64,000 nucleotides of DNA from Acidimicrobiia bacterium. Its GTDB lineage: Bacteria > Actinomycetota > Acidimicrobiia > IMCC26256 > JAGNEX01. The notes beneath the pieces are model-generated. The model saw nothing but the letters and a program-made list of their open reading frames with translations. It searched no databases and was not told the origin of the DNA. Where the stretch lies: positions 124,001-188,000 of the forward strand of contig JACJWE010000003.1 in the NCBI GenBank assembly GCA_020637365.1, written 5' to 3'. Both the position numbers and the translations under genes were made by a program. This document shows, one piece after another, positions 53,885 to 63,767 of the stretch; positions within the stretch are counted from its first letter, which is position 1; every line of letters starts with the position of its first letter.

Positions 53885-54798
53885 CCGTCGAGAGCCTCTT
53901 CACCGTCTTCGAGCAACCCGCGCATCGCTTGGTTCAGCGAATCGAGGTCCCAGTTCAGGGACCGACCAAGCGGTTCGGACATCGCCCCGCCCCGAAAGCG
54001 TCGCACTTCGCGTCCGTGCGCCCAAAACGATGATCCGGTGAACGGTTGGTACGGCTGGCTCAGGTATGCGACGACGGCCGCGGTGTGGCGAGGATCCCAC
54101 GGATCATCTGATCCAGAGGTCGGCTGCGCCATCTGAACAAATCCGTGCTCCTGTGCGTTGACCTCGTCGCGGGCCAAAGCGCAAACGGCGTTGACCTTTG
54201 TGCCGAGGCGTCCAAACTCCTGGGCTGCGATGTTGGTCAGCGCTCCAACGCCTGCTGTGGCGGCTCCCGCCGATGCTTGTCCAGCGTTCCCGAGCAGACC
54301 CGAGGTCGAGACCGTGTTGACGATGGTTCGCCGATTGCGAACACCCGCCCGAGACTCTGTATCCCAGAGTCGGGCGGCATGATGCATCATCGCCATCGTG
54401 CCGGTCAGTTGCACCCGGATCATTTCGGCCCAGTCGCTTTCGTCGGTTCGCATGATGAGCCGGTCGCGCGCAGCGGTTCGAGCGGCATTGATGACGCCGT
54501 GGACCGTGCCAAACGCCGCGGCTGTCCGATCGATCGCTTCTTGAGCCCCGGCCCAGTGACCGGTATCGAGGGCGATGCCGATCGTTCGGTGCCCGCCCGA
54601 TCCGGGATCGATCTCATCAGCGAGCTCCGAAGCGCTGCGAACGCCTTCGATCGTCTCGGTTCGGGTCGGCTCGACCTGGACGAGGGCGAGCCGGGCACCG
54701 TGGCCGACGAGTTCTGCGGCGTAGGCACGACCCATCGCTCCACCGGCACCGGTGATGAGTATGACCCGATCCTCTAACGTCCCCAATTGACACCCCAT
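53881..54798 (-). CDS. SDR-family protein lacking the catalytic Tyr and Lys
   Basis: 305 residues. Rossmann motif TGAGGAMGRAYAAEL and a degenerate NAG strand (VINAART). The usual Ser-Tyr-x3-Lys should be Ser164, Tyr177 and Lys181; Ser is present but the sequence GQASAGAATAGVGA gives Ala177 and Thr181. It therefore cannot work as a normal dehydrogenase. The tail is longer than usual. It lies between pknB and the MFS gene, in one transcript. Confidence 0.85.
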   Translation of the reverse strand: MGCQLGTLEDRVILITGAGGAMGRAYAAELVGHGARLALVQVEPTRTETIEGVRSASELADEIDPGSGGHRTIGIALDTGHWAGAQEAIDRTAAAFGTVHGVINAARTAARDRLIMRTDESDWAEMIRVQLTGTMAMMHHAARLWDTESRAGVRNRRTIVNTVSTSGLLGNAGQASAGAATAGVGALTNIAAQEFGRLGTKVNAVCALARDEVNAQEHGFVQMAQPTSGSDDPWDPRHTAAVVAYLSQPYQPFTGSSFWAHGREVRRFRGGAMSEPLGRSLNWDLDSLNQAMRGLLEDGEEALDG

Positions 54799-54829
54799 CG
54801 CGGGCGGGTTGAGGACCGCCGCACCGTTC

Positions 54830-57179
54830 TTAGAGGAAGATCGTAACGAGCGTTCCTCGCTTCACCTGAGTACCCGCTGCCGGGTCCTGTCGCCAGACGA
54901 AGTTGCGTCCCCGTGAGGTGTTGACCTCAAGGTCGACCACGCCCTCGGCGGCACCTTCGGCTTCGGTTTGCGTCTGGCCCTCAAAGAGGGGACCGTCACC
55001 AGATCGGGTCCCTTGCTGACGACGAGTGTGACCGTATCGCCCGGCACGACGGTTTCTCCATCTGCGGACACTCGCACGACGACGCCGCTGGCTACCGTGT
55101 CGCTGAACTCTCTGGTGATCGTGGTCTCGACGCCGATGTTGTCCATGGCGATCACCGCTTCGGACTCGCTCTTGCCGGCGACCGCAGGAATGTCCACCGG
55201 TTCGGGTCCGTCTGAGACGACGAGCTGCACGGCCTCACCTTCTGCGACTTCGGTACCCACGGGTGGGTCGACCGAAACGACTGAGCCCTTGGGCACCGAA
55301 GCGCTATAGACGCGATCGGCGACGACCACTTCGAGCTTGGCTTCGCTCAGCGCTTCGGATGCTGGGCCGCTGGCGAGACCGACGATCGCCGGGACCGGCG
55401 CCATCGGCGGTCCCGAAGAGACCACGACCTTGATTTCGGACCCCGAGTTGGTGAAGGCTCCGGGCGCTGGTGTCTGGCCGATAACCGTCCCCGGCGGGGC
55501 GTCGAGACTTGGCTGCTCAACCCGATTGACCTCGAGACCTTCCTCTTCGGCCTTGGCAGCGGCCTGTTCGGCGTTGAGGCCTTCGAGGCTCGGCACTTCG
55601 ACGTTATTGGGCTTGAGCAGCATCAAGGTGATCGCAATGATGCCCGCCGTCGCCAGGAACGCGCGACCACGGCGGCAGCCGTCCCCAACATGACGCGCTT
55701 GCGTCCGTCGAGCGACGTGTCGGGTTGCGGCTGTGGTTCTGGTTGTCGCTCCGTCGCGAGGCTTGCGGCCGAGTCAAGGTCGGAATCTTCCGATGTCCCA
55801 CCAGCGTCTTTGTGGCGTCGACCCACGATGCGCTTTGTGCGAGTCGACAAACTGGCCATGGCACTCGCCACGCTGGTCCCACCATGGGGATTGGCCGCAG
55901 CGCTATCACGTTCGGTTTCGGCGCGGTGTCGGCCTTGGCCCGTTCCATTGCGCCTTTCCCGGTCGATGTTTGGACATGTTCGGCGCCGAGCCCACCAACC
56001 TCGGCGGCGGCAGCATCTGAGGCACCGACGTGCCCGTCTGCAGCGCCCTCCTGGTCCACACCGCCGGGGTCGAACCGTCCAAGTCACCTGCAACATCGAC
56101 ACCTGGGGATGCTGTGTCGCTGGCACCGCCGAGTCGAGCGTCGCGAGGCAGGTCGGAGACGTCGGCAGCGACGATCCGCGCATCTGCCGCGCGCATGGCT
56201 ACACCGCCAGCGCTACCCCCGCAGCGACCACATCGAGGTCGACTTCGAAGGCCTTGTAGCGCTTCAGCTCACCGGATTTGCCGGGGATGTGGGTCGGGTC
56301 GGGGTCGACGAGCTCCCGGATCCCCACCAGGGGTAGCGTTTCGGGTGCTTCCATCTCGGTAAGAACGGCGTTGAGTTCCCGTTCCATCGCCGCTGCCGCC
56401 GGATAGCGGTCTTGGGGCCGGGGATGTCCAGCGCGTTCGAGGACGGGGCCGAGGATTCCCATCGCCGGGACGGCGTGGATCCCCTTGTCCGAGCGGATAG
56501 CCAATGTCCCCAGCAGCGTCTCCGCAGCGTGTGGGACTCTGCCCGTCACCATCTCGGCCATCACCAACGCCAGGCTGTACAGGTCGGCCCGAGCATCGAG
56601 CGGAACGCCCATCGCCTGTTCGGGTGCCGCATAGCGAACGGTGCCCAGTACGGTCCCCGTCGGTTCGGTCCAGCTCGCTTCGGCGAGCGCGCGGGCGAGA
56701 CCAAAATCGGCGACGCGGACTTCGCCGTCTTCGTCGAAAAGCAGGTTGGCGGGTTTGATGTCTCGATGGACGAGACCACGGGCATGGGCATAGCGCAAGG
56801 CGCGCGAGACGCCCCGCCCGATCGTCGCCGACTGCGATACCGATAACTTCTCTTGTTGGTCGAGCAGCGCTCGCAGCGAACCACCGAGGAGCAGTTCGAG
56901 CACCATGAAGGGCACCCCGTCCTCACCCCAGTCGTGGACGGTCATGATGTTGGGGTGATTGAGCGAGGCTGCGACCTGGGCCTCTGCCCGGAAGCGACGG
57001 AGGAAGCCCTGATCTTCAGCGAGGGCGGCGTGCAGGACCTTGACCGCCACTCGACGTTTGAGCCGCACATCGTCGGCCATGTACACGCGTCCCGATGCGC
57101 CGGTACCGATCGGTGCGGTCAACCGGTACCTGCCGGCAAGGACTTTGCCGGTGAGATCTGTTACTCCGCTTGAATACAT
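54830..57179 (-). pseudogene. PknB-type Ser/Thr kinase with PASTA repeats, five frameshifts
   Basis: Kinase domain intact in residues 20-280: GTGASGRVYM (P-loop), VAVKVLH, HRDIKPANLLF (catalytic loop), DFGLARAL and APEQAMG. The juxtamembrane part, a transmembrane helix (FLATAGIIAITLMLL) and four PASTA repeats (e.g. VPSLEGLNAEQAAAKAEEEG) follow, ending VKRGTLVTIFL with TAA at 54830. Single missing bases are inferred near 56217, 56062, 55922, 55662 and 54980; each time the protein continues in the next frame. PASTA kinases sense peptidoglycan and control growth. Corrected length about 785 residues. Head of the kinase-SDR-MFS operon. Confidence 0.8.
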
Positions 57180-57403
57180 CGCGCTTCCTCGAGATTGCTG
57201 ATATCTGAGCGGGTCGACCCAGAAAGACTCTCTGGGTGGTATCGGATGATGGAACTCGACGCTGAGAGTGGGGCCGAGGTAGAACTCCTGCCCCAGATTT
57301 CACAACTTCCACAACTTTATCAACTGCAACGAGTAGTGGTGTTGGATTTGAGCGCGAATACTCTGCTCAAGAGCGCCCACCAGGAATCGAGCGAGGAGCC
57401 GGA

Positions 57404-57946
57404 ATGTCGGCGAAACCACCCGCGAAACCCACACGCAACGCAACGCCAGACGCTCTCTCGACGACATCGGTGGAGAGGCGTCGCTCCTCACCTTCGCGGC
57501 GACGGCGTCGGCGCACGTTCCGAGATCACCTCCGCGCCGGACTCATGACCGCGGGCGTCGTCCTCGGTTTGGGGCTGATCGTCGCCGCCGTCATGCAGGC
57601 GACCGACGCCCAAGATCAGATGACCTTGCCCGAAGGACTCGAGCGCACCATCCCGCCGCCAGGATCTCAGATTCAGCGAACCGACGACGTTGGCTTCGTC
57701 CTCGAACCCGGTTTCACCGGCATGCTGCTGATCGACGGCAAGGTCATACCCGACGATCAACTAGTCCGAGTCGCGTCATTGGGCCAGGTCATCTTCCGGC
57801 CCGGCACCGACAAGGAGTTCGAGTCGTTTTCACCAGGCGCAACCATCGTGCTCGCCGCTCAGTTCTGGGACGAAACTCTTGAACTCGAAGAAGCCAAGGC
57901 TCAGTCCGAGCTGCGCAACTTCACCTGGACCATCCGGGTGCAGTAG
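57404..57946 (+). CDS. Single-pass membrane protein of unknown function
   Basis: 180 residues. Cytoplasmic basic N-terminus (SRRRRRRTFRDHLRAG), one transmembrane helix at about 47-66 (GVVLGLGLIVAAVMQATD), and an outside domain with VLEPGFTGMLLIDGKVIPDD and SFSPGATIVLAAQFW. Divergent from pknB; one could imagine a functional link, but nothing proves it. No family recognised. Confidence 0.75.
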   Translation: MSAKPPAKPTRNATPDALSTTSVERRRSSPSRRRRRRTFRDHLRAGLMTAGVVLGLGLIVAAVMQATDAQDQMTLPEGLERTIPPPGSQIQRTDDVGFVLEPGFTGMLLIDGKVIPDDQLVRVASLGQVIFRPGTDKEFESFSPGATIVLAAQFWDETLELEEAKAQSELRNFTWTIRVQ

Positions 57947-58137
57947 CCCACTGTTGCCGTGCAGCAGCCCCGAGTTCACGACTAACGATGTACGCAAATT
58001 TGGATGTGCCGGTTGCTCGCGACAGTTGCCACCCGCACTACTCTCTTGAAAATGCGCGTGCCACCGAGTTATGGCTGGCGCGCAGCGGCGCCTTTCCGAC
58101 CTCTGATTGACGCCACATCGCTCCGAGGAGATGCATA

Positions 58138-60447
58138 ATGAAGCGATTCGCCGCGTTCTGTTATGACCGACGCAAGCTGGTCTTGGGGCTCTGGGTGGTC
58201 GGAATCGCCGCGATCGTGGTGCTGTCCAACATCTGGCCGGCGGATTACAAAAATGAGCTCGAAGTTCCCGACTCAGAGTCGGGACACGGAATCGAGATGC
58301 TCGAAGACCACTTCTCGGACCGTCCGACGGGGACGGGTGGACGAATCGTCTTCACCGCCGAACAAGGTGTGGACGACCCCGACGTGCGCGAAGCGATGGA
58401 GCAGTTGTTCGCCATCGCAGATGAGCCCGAATGGTCGTCGGTCATTTCGCCCTACGGGCCGGAAGGTTTCATCCAGATCGCTCCTGACGGCAAGACGGCC
58501 TACGCCGAGGTCAACGTCGACTTCGGAGCGGATGCCCAAGCGGTCGGCGAGCTCGGCGCCCAGCTCTACGAAGACCGACCCCAAATGACCGGTCTCGACG
58601 TCGAAATCGGTGGTGAAGGATTCGCCAAGTTCGAACCGCCAGAGTCCGAGATGATCGGTTTGGCATTCGCCATCATCATCTTGATCATCAGCTTCGGTTC
58701 GGTGCTTGCCATGGGTCTGCCCATCGGCGTAGCCGTTTCCGGTGTCGCCACCGGATTGACGTTGGGCGCCATCCTCTCGAACCTGTTGACGATTCCAGAT
58801 TTCGCCACCACGATCGGTGCGATGATCGGGCTCGGGGTCGGGATCGACTACGCCCTCTTTATCGTCACGCGACATCGGGAAGGTCTCCATGCCGACCTCG
58901 GCCCGCGCGAGTCAGCGATCATGGCGGTCGATACCGCGGGCCGCGCCGTGCTGTTCGCGGGCAGCACCGTAGTCGTCTCGCTGCTCGGCATGCTGCTCAT
59001 CGGACTTGCGTTCGTCTCAGGACTGGGGATCTCAGCAGCGTTGACGGTGACCGTCACCATGCTCGCGTCGGTGACCCTGCTGCCTGCATTGCTCGGCTTT
59101 GCTGGCGAGCGCGTCGAAGTGACCAAATGGCGCGGACTCCTCATGGCGGTGGGTGCTGCTATCGGCCTGCTGGGCGTCGGCATCAAGGTGCCGGCCCTCG
59201 CCGCGTTTGGGGCCTTGATCTTCGTCGCCATCTTCGCGGCGAGCTTCTTCGTCGAGAAGCTGCGCACCTCGGTCCCCCGACCCGCGCCGAAGCCGCTGCG
59301 GGAAACCGTGTGGTACCGCTGGAGCCGCATCGTCCAACACCGTCCCTGGCCAGCAGCGATCGGCGGGATTCTCATCCTCCTCATCCTCGCCGCACCCGTG
59401 CTTTCCCTCCGCATGGCCTTCCCCGATGAGGGCAACTACAGCACCGACACCACCACCCGCCGCGCCTACGACATGATCGCCGACGCCTTTGGGAAGGGTT
59501 TCAACGGCCCACTGTTGATCGTGCTCGAGGGCTCCTCGGCAGAAGACATCGCCACCGGATCTCAGCCGCTGTACACCGCCCTGAGCGAAACACCTGACGT
59601 CGCATCGGTCACCCCGGCTATTCCGAGTACGACCGACCCAAACGTGGCGCTGATCGCGATCATCCCCGAAAGCGCCCCTCAGGACGTCAAGACCGAACAG
59701 CTCGTCAGCGACATTCGACACGAGATCATTCCGCCAGCCCTCGAAGGAACCGATCTGACGGCGTCTGTTACCGGTCGGGTGGCCCTGCAAAAGGACTTCT
59801 CGGACTACATGACCGAGCGCATGCTGTTGTTCTTTGCTGTCGTCCTCGGTCTGTCGTTCTTGTTGCTGATGATGGTGTTCCGCTCGCTGCTCGTGCCGAT
59901 CAAAGCAGTCATCATGAACATGCTCTCGATCGCTGCCGCTTACGGCATCGTCGTCGCCGTGTTCCAGTGGGGTTGGGGCAAGTCGCTTCTGAACCTGTCC
60001 CAATCAGGTCCGATTGAACCGTTCATCCCGATGATGCTGTTCGCCATCCTCTTTGGACTCTCGATGGACTACGAGGTGTTCCTGCTCTCTCGGATGAAAG
60101 AGGAATACGACCGCACCCGCGATTCGACCAACTCGGTCGCCGACGGTCTCGCGGCGACGGCTCGAGTCATCACCGCTGCAGCGTTGATCATGGTGGTGGT
60201 CTTTGGGAGCTTCATGCTCGAGGATCTCCGGACCGTCAAGCTGTTCGGCCTCGGCCTCGCCAGCGCCATCCTGATCGATGCGTCCCTCGTTCGGATGCTG
60301 CTGGTCCCCGCGACGATGCAATTGTTGGGCGATCGCAACTGGTGGATCCCCAAATGGCTCGACAAGATCCTTCCTCACCTCAACGTCGAGGGCGACCACG
60401 CAGAAATCGATGCCGTCGAAGAGCTCGAACTTAAGGGTGGCGCCTAA
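58138..60447 (+). CDS. MMPL-family RND transporter
   Basis: 769 residues. Two repeats, each one transmembrane helix, an outer loop and five helices. LGVGIDYALFIVTRHREGLH and the second-half LFGLSMDYEVFLLSRMKEEY carry the conserved GxxxDY and Tyr pairs for proton transfer. Members export lipids or hydrophobic compounds. ATG 58138 has GGAG seven bases upstream. Single gene, convergent with ligA. Confidence 0.94.
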   Translation: MKRFAAFCYDRRKLVLGLWVVGIAAIVVLSNIWPADYKNELEVPDSESGHGIEMLEDHFSDRPTGTGGRIVFTAEQGVDDPDVREAMEQLFAIADEPEWSSVISPYGPEGFIQIAPDGKTAYAEVNVDFGADAQAVGELGAQLYEDRPQMTGLDVEIGGEGFAKFEPPESEMIGLAFAIIILIISFGSVLAMGLPIGVAVSGVATGLTLGAILSNLLTIPDFATTIGAMIGLGVGIDYALFIVTRHREGLHADLGPRESAIMAVDTAGRAVLFAGSTVVVSLLGMLLIGLAFVSGLGISAALTVTVTMLASVTLLPALLGFAGERVEVTKWRGLLMAVGAAIGLLGVGIKVPALAAFGALIFVAIFAASFFVEKLRTSVPRPAPKPLRETVWYRWSRIVQHRPWPAAIGGILILLILAAPVLSLRMAFPDEGNYSTDTTTRRAYDMIADAFGKGFNGPLLIVLEGSSAEDIATGSQPLYTALSETPDVASVTPAIPSTTDPNVALIAIIPESAPQDVKTEQLVSDIRHEIIPPALEGTDLTASVTGRVALQKDFSDYMTERMLLFFAVVLGLSFLLLMMVFRSLLVPIKAVIMNMLSIAAAYGIVVAVFQWGWGKSLLNLSQSGPIEPFIPMMLFAILFGLSMDYEVFLLSRMKEEYDRTRDSTNSVADGLAATARVITAAALIMVVVFGSFMLEDLRTVKLFGLGLASAILIDASLVRMLLVPATMQLLGDRNWWIPKWLDKILPHLNVEGDHAEIDAVEELELKGGA

Positions 60448-60457
60448 TCACTCCCTG

Positions 60458-60502
60458 AGACGGCGATCGGGCGGCCTGCGGTTGGCTCGCCTGACGCCGT
60501 CT
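60458..60502. terminator. Hairpin between mmpL and ligA
   Basis: AGACGGCG and CGCCGTCT can pair across a 29-base loop between the two convergent genes. Long loop and no clear T-run, so uncertain. Confidence 0.35.
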
Positions 60503-60508
60503 GAGTGC

Positions 60509-62581
60509 TCAGTCCGACTCCCCGACCAGCACAGACGGATCAGCCAACGCTGCATGGAACCGGGCATCGTCGAGCACGGTGACGCCGAGCTCTTGCGCCT
60601 TGGTCAGTTTCGAACCCGCATTGTCGCCAGCGACCACGAAATCGGTCTTGCGTGACACGCTGCTCTTGACCAATCCGCCCAACGCAGCGATCCGTTCCTG
60701 AGCGATGTCGCGGCTCATATCCGACAGGGTCCCCGTCACCACAAAGCTCAGTCCTGCCCACTCGTCGCCGACCTGGTCGACCGCGACCGCTGCCATGTTG
60801 ACCCCAGCGTCGATCATGCGCTGCAGCATCGCCGCATTCTCGGTCCCGTCAAAGAAGGTACGCAGGGACGCGACGATCGTGGGGCCGACGCCGTCAACCG
60901 AGGACAGCTCATCGTCTGACGCACGTCGCAGCGCATCCATCGAGGAGAAGCGAGCCGCGAGGTCGCGTGCCGCCGTCGGGCCCACATTGCGGATGCCGAG
61001 CGACACCAACACTCGGTCGAGTGGTTGCGACTTGGATGCTTCGATCCCTGCAAGCAGATGATCCGTCGAAAGATCACCGAAGCCAGCGAGTCCGAGCACG
61101 TCGTCACGGGTCAAGTAGTAGAGGTCCGCAACATCGGTCACAAGGTTCGCTGACACCATGAGGTGAGCGGTCTGCTCCCCCAAGCCTTCTATGTCCATTG
61201 CCTTGCGCGACCCAAAATATGCAATACGTTGAACCCGCTGGGCAGGACATGTGGCATTGGTGCAGTAGGTATTTGCTTCGCCGTCGAGTCGGGACAGGGG
61301 TTCGCCACAGGTTGGACAATGCCGGGGAAACTGCCACGGCACCGAGTCGTCGGGGCGGTCCGAAAGCACGGGGCCGAGCACCTCGGGGATCACGTCGCCT
61401 GCCTTGCGGACGATGACGGTATCGCCCGGACGCACATCCCGGCGAGCGACCTCATCCTCATTGTGCAGGGTCGCCATCGACACGGTCGATCCGCCGACGA
61501 ACACCGGTTCAAGAACCGCAAAGGGCGTCGCTCGACCGGTTCGGCCGATGCTGACCATGATGTCGTCCAGGCGGGTGGATTTCTCTTCAGGGGGGAACTT
61601 GTACGCGATGGCCCACCGTGGGGCGCGTGAGGTAAAACCGAGGTCTTCTCGTAACGCAAGGTTGTCTACCTTGATCACGGCGCCATCGATCTCGTAGCTC
61701 AGATCGTGGCGAAGTTCGAGCATGTGGTGGGCGAACCCGACCGCTTCTTCGAGTCCGGTGAGCGTCCGCACCTCGGGGCTCACCGGCAGCCCCCAGCTCT
61801 GGAGGTAGTCGAGCATCTGGGCATGGCCGGTCAGAACGGGCCCGCCCACGATGGCGCCGGTGTGATAGCAGAACGCCGACAGATGTCGGCTCGCCGTGAC
61901 CGCCGGATCGAGTTGACGCAACGACCCAGCCGCGGTGTTCCTTGGATTCACATAGAGGGGCATCCCCGCCGCGGCCTGACGCTCGTTGAGGTCGACGAAC
62001 GCGGCGGTGGGCATAAAGATCTCACCGCGCACTTCGATCAGCTCAGGAATGTCATCACCGTCGAGCCGATGTGGAATCGCGTCGATCGTCAACACGTTTG
62101 CGGTAACGTCTTCACCGACTTGGCCATCCCCGCGAGTCGCCGCACGGGCGAGCACACCACGCTCGTAGGTCAGCGAGATTGCGAGGCCGTCGATCTTGGG
62201 TTCGCCGACGAGCGCCATGGTTGCGGCATATCCCTCGCCGATGATCCGATCGATACGCCCACCCCATGACCGGAGTTCTTCATCATCGAATGCGTTGTCG
62301 AGCGACAGCATCGGAACGCGATGTGTGACGTTCTGGAACGTGTTCGACGCCCAGCCTCCAGGCCGTTGCGTCGGGGAGTCCTCGGTGAGGAGTTCCGGGT
62401 GCGCTGCTTCGATCGAACGAAGCTCGCCGACCAACGCATCAAAATCACCATCGGGAATCTGCGGGGCGTCTTGCACGAAATACTGGTACTCGTGCTGACG
62501 AATCTGCGAGCGAAGCAGCTGCGCGCGGAGAGCGAGGTCTCCGCCGGAGAGTTGGGCTTCCCGATCTGCTGAATCGGTCAC
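60509..62581 (-). CDS. ligA: NAD-dependent DNA ligase
   Basis: 690 residues, full length. Adenylation domain with the nucleophile Lys in VGEPKIDGLAISL, OB-fold with RTGRATPFAVLEPV, zinc finger CPTCGEPL plus YCTNATCPAQ, helix-hairpin-helix domain and BRCT at the C-terminus (LSFVVTGTLSDMSRD). Essential ligase for Okazaki fragment joining. Twenty bases before the MetE-like gene's end, same strand. Confidence 0.98.
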   Translation of the reverse strand: MTDSADREAQLSGGDLALRAQLLRSQIRQHEYQYFVQDAPQIPDGDFDALVGELRSIEAAHPELLTEDSPTQRPGGWASNTFQNVTHRVPMLSLDNAFDDEELRSWGGRIDRIIGEGYAATMALVGEPKIDGLAISLTYERGVLARAATRGDGQVGEDVTANVLTIDAIPHRLDGDDIPELIEVRGEIFMPTAAFVDLNERQAAAGMPLYVNPRNTAAGSLRQLDPAVTASRHLSAFCYHTGAIVGGPVLTGHAQMLDYLQSWGLPVSPEVRTLTGLEEAVGFAHHMLELRHDLSYEIDGAVIKVDNLALREDLGFTSRAPRWAIAYKFPPEEKSTRLDDIMVSIGRTGRATPFAVLEPVFVGGSTVSMATLHNEDEVARRDVRPGDTVIVRKAGDVIPEVLGPVLSDRPDDSVPWQFPRHCPTCGEPLSRLDGEANTYCTNATCPAQRVQRIAYFGSRKAMDIEGLGEQTAHLMVSANLVTDVADLYYLTRDDVLGLAGFGDLSTDHLLAGIEASKSQPLDRVLVSLGIRNVGPTAARDLAARFSSMDALRRASDDELSSVDGVGPTIVASLRTFFDGTENAAMLQRMIDAGVNMAAVAVDQVGDEWAGLSFVVTGTLSDMSRDIAQERIAALGGLVKSSVSRKTDFVVAGDNAGSKLTKAQELGVTVLDDARFHAALADPSVLVGESD

Positions 62582-62600
62582 GGCGACCCTTGTACAGACG

Positions 62601-63641
62601 CTATGCGCCGATGGTCAAGCGGGTACCGACCGCTTGAGCGTGGACCATGAGGCCGACTTCGTTAGCGAGTCGCAGAACTCGCCTCGCCTGTGTCACTCCG
62701 TGTCCCGCAAGACCACAGACCGGTGTGATCAGCGCCTGTTCACGCAGGCTCCGCGGCTCACATCCGCGAGCGACCAGGTCACACCACAACGAGACGAGAG
62801 AACGCCACAACGGCTCTGGCCGTTCACCCAGGGGACGGGTCGTGGGGACAGCGCCCCATGCGATCCATCCACCGGATTCGAGATGGCGGCGGATATACAC
62901 CGAATCCTCGACGACATCGTCGGTCGCTTCGAAATTGACGACACCGGCACCCGCTTCGAATGCGATACGTCGGTTGCCGCCGGAACATACGTGAACGCCG
63001 GTGTCGGCTTCGGCCACAGCGAGCGCCGCCGACAAAGCGTCGACAGCGGCTTCATACGGGATGGGACCGTCGGCATCGGCCCACGCGACCAACGACGGTT
63101 CATCCAACATGATGAGGGGCCGCACGCCCGGTGCATATCGTTCGAAAAGCGCAATGATCTGACGCACCCAAGCACGAGCGATTGCCACCGCGCTCGCGAA
63201 GGCAACGCGAGGTTCGGTACCGCCCTGCATCAGCCCGAACCCCAACGTCAGCGGACCGGTGATCTGGGTTTTGGCCAGTGGCGGCGGCTGATCGAGGCTC
63301 TCGAGATGGCGGAGGAACGCCAACAACCCACGGTGGCGCACCGGGTCGATCTGGACGGGATGTTTCGTCAGATCAGGTAGATGCGCAGCGCGCAGCAATC
63401 CACCCTCGACATCGACGATGCCGTCGACGCCAACAAGCCACTGGCGGACCATGGTCGCGTCGCGATGTGAATAGGGCATCTGCGGGGCAAACGGCAGCTG
63501 CGGGACATGCTCGAAGGAGAAGGCCACGGCGCCCGCCGGGTCGACATGAGGCAAACTGCCGATACCGGTCGCCATGCCAGGACGCAACCCCAAGCGACGA
63601 TTGCTTGGCGACAACGCGGCCGAGGCGGGTGACTTGGTCAT
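62601..63641 (-). CDS. Methionine-synthase (MetE C-terminal)-like protein
   Basis: About 346 residues from ATG 63641. UROD/MetE-like barrel: GMATGIGSLPHVDPAGAV, LMQGGTEPRV, PLIMLDEPSLV, GVHVCSGGNRR (His and Cys zinc ligands) and a Cys near the C-terminus (PVCGLAG). It lacks the N-terminal half of full MetE, so it may be a stand-alone methyltransferase with another methyl donor; methionine synthesis is not proven. Possibly transcribed with ligA downstream. Confidence 0.85.
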   Translation of the reverse strand: MTKSPASAALSPSNRRLGLRPGMATGIGSLPHVDPAGAVAFSFEHVPQLPFAPQMPYSHRDATMVRQWLVGVDGIVDVEGGLLRAAHLPDLTKHPVQIDPVRHRGLLAFLRHLESLDQPPPLAKTQITGPLTLGFGLMQGGTEPRVAFASAVAIARAWVRQIIALFERYAPGVRPLIMLDEPSLVAWADADGPIPYEAAVDALSAALAVAEADTGVHVCSGGNRRIAFEAGAGVVNFEATDDVVEDSVYIRRHLESGGWIAWGAVPTTRPLGERPEPLWRSLVSLWCDLVARGCEPRSLREQALITPVCGLAGHGVTQARRVLRLANEVGLMVHAQAVGTRLTIGA

Positions 63642-63767
63642 GCGCTCGTAGTATACGAACGGCCGCACGGGCTCCCTCGATCGTATCCTCAGTCCGTTTC
63701 ACACCCCAAAGAACGCGGTTTGTGGTGGATTGTGCGGGCGGCATCTGCTACGCAGGAAGGCTTCGAT

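Noticed and set aside
59032..60003. 323-codon minus-strand ORF opposite the MMPL gene
   Set aside because: Antisense shadow of a conserved transporter.
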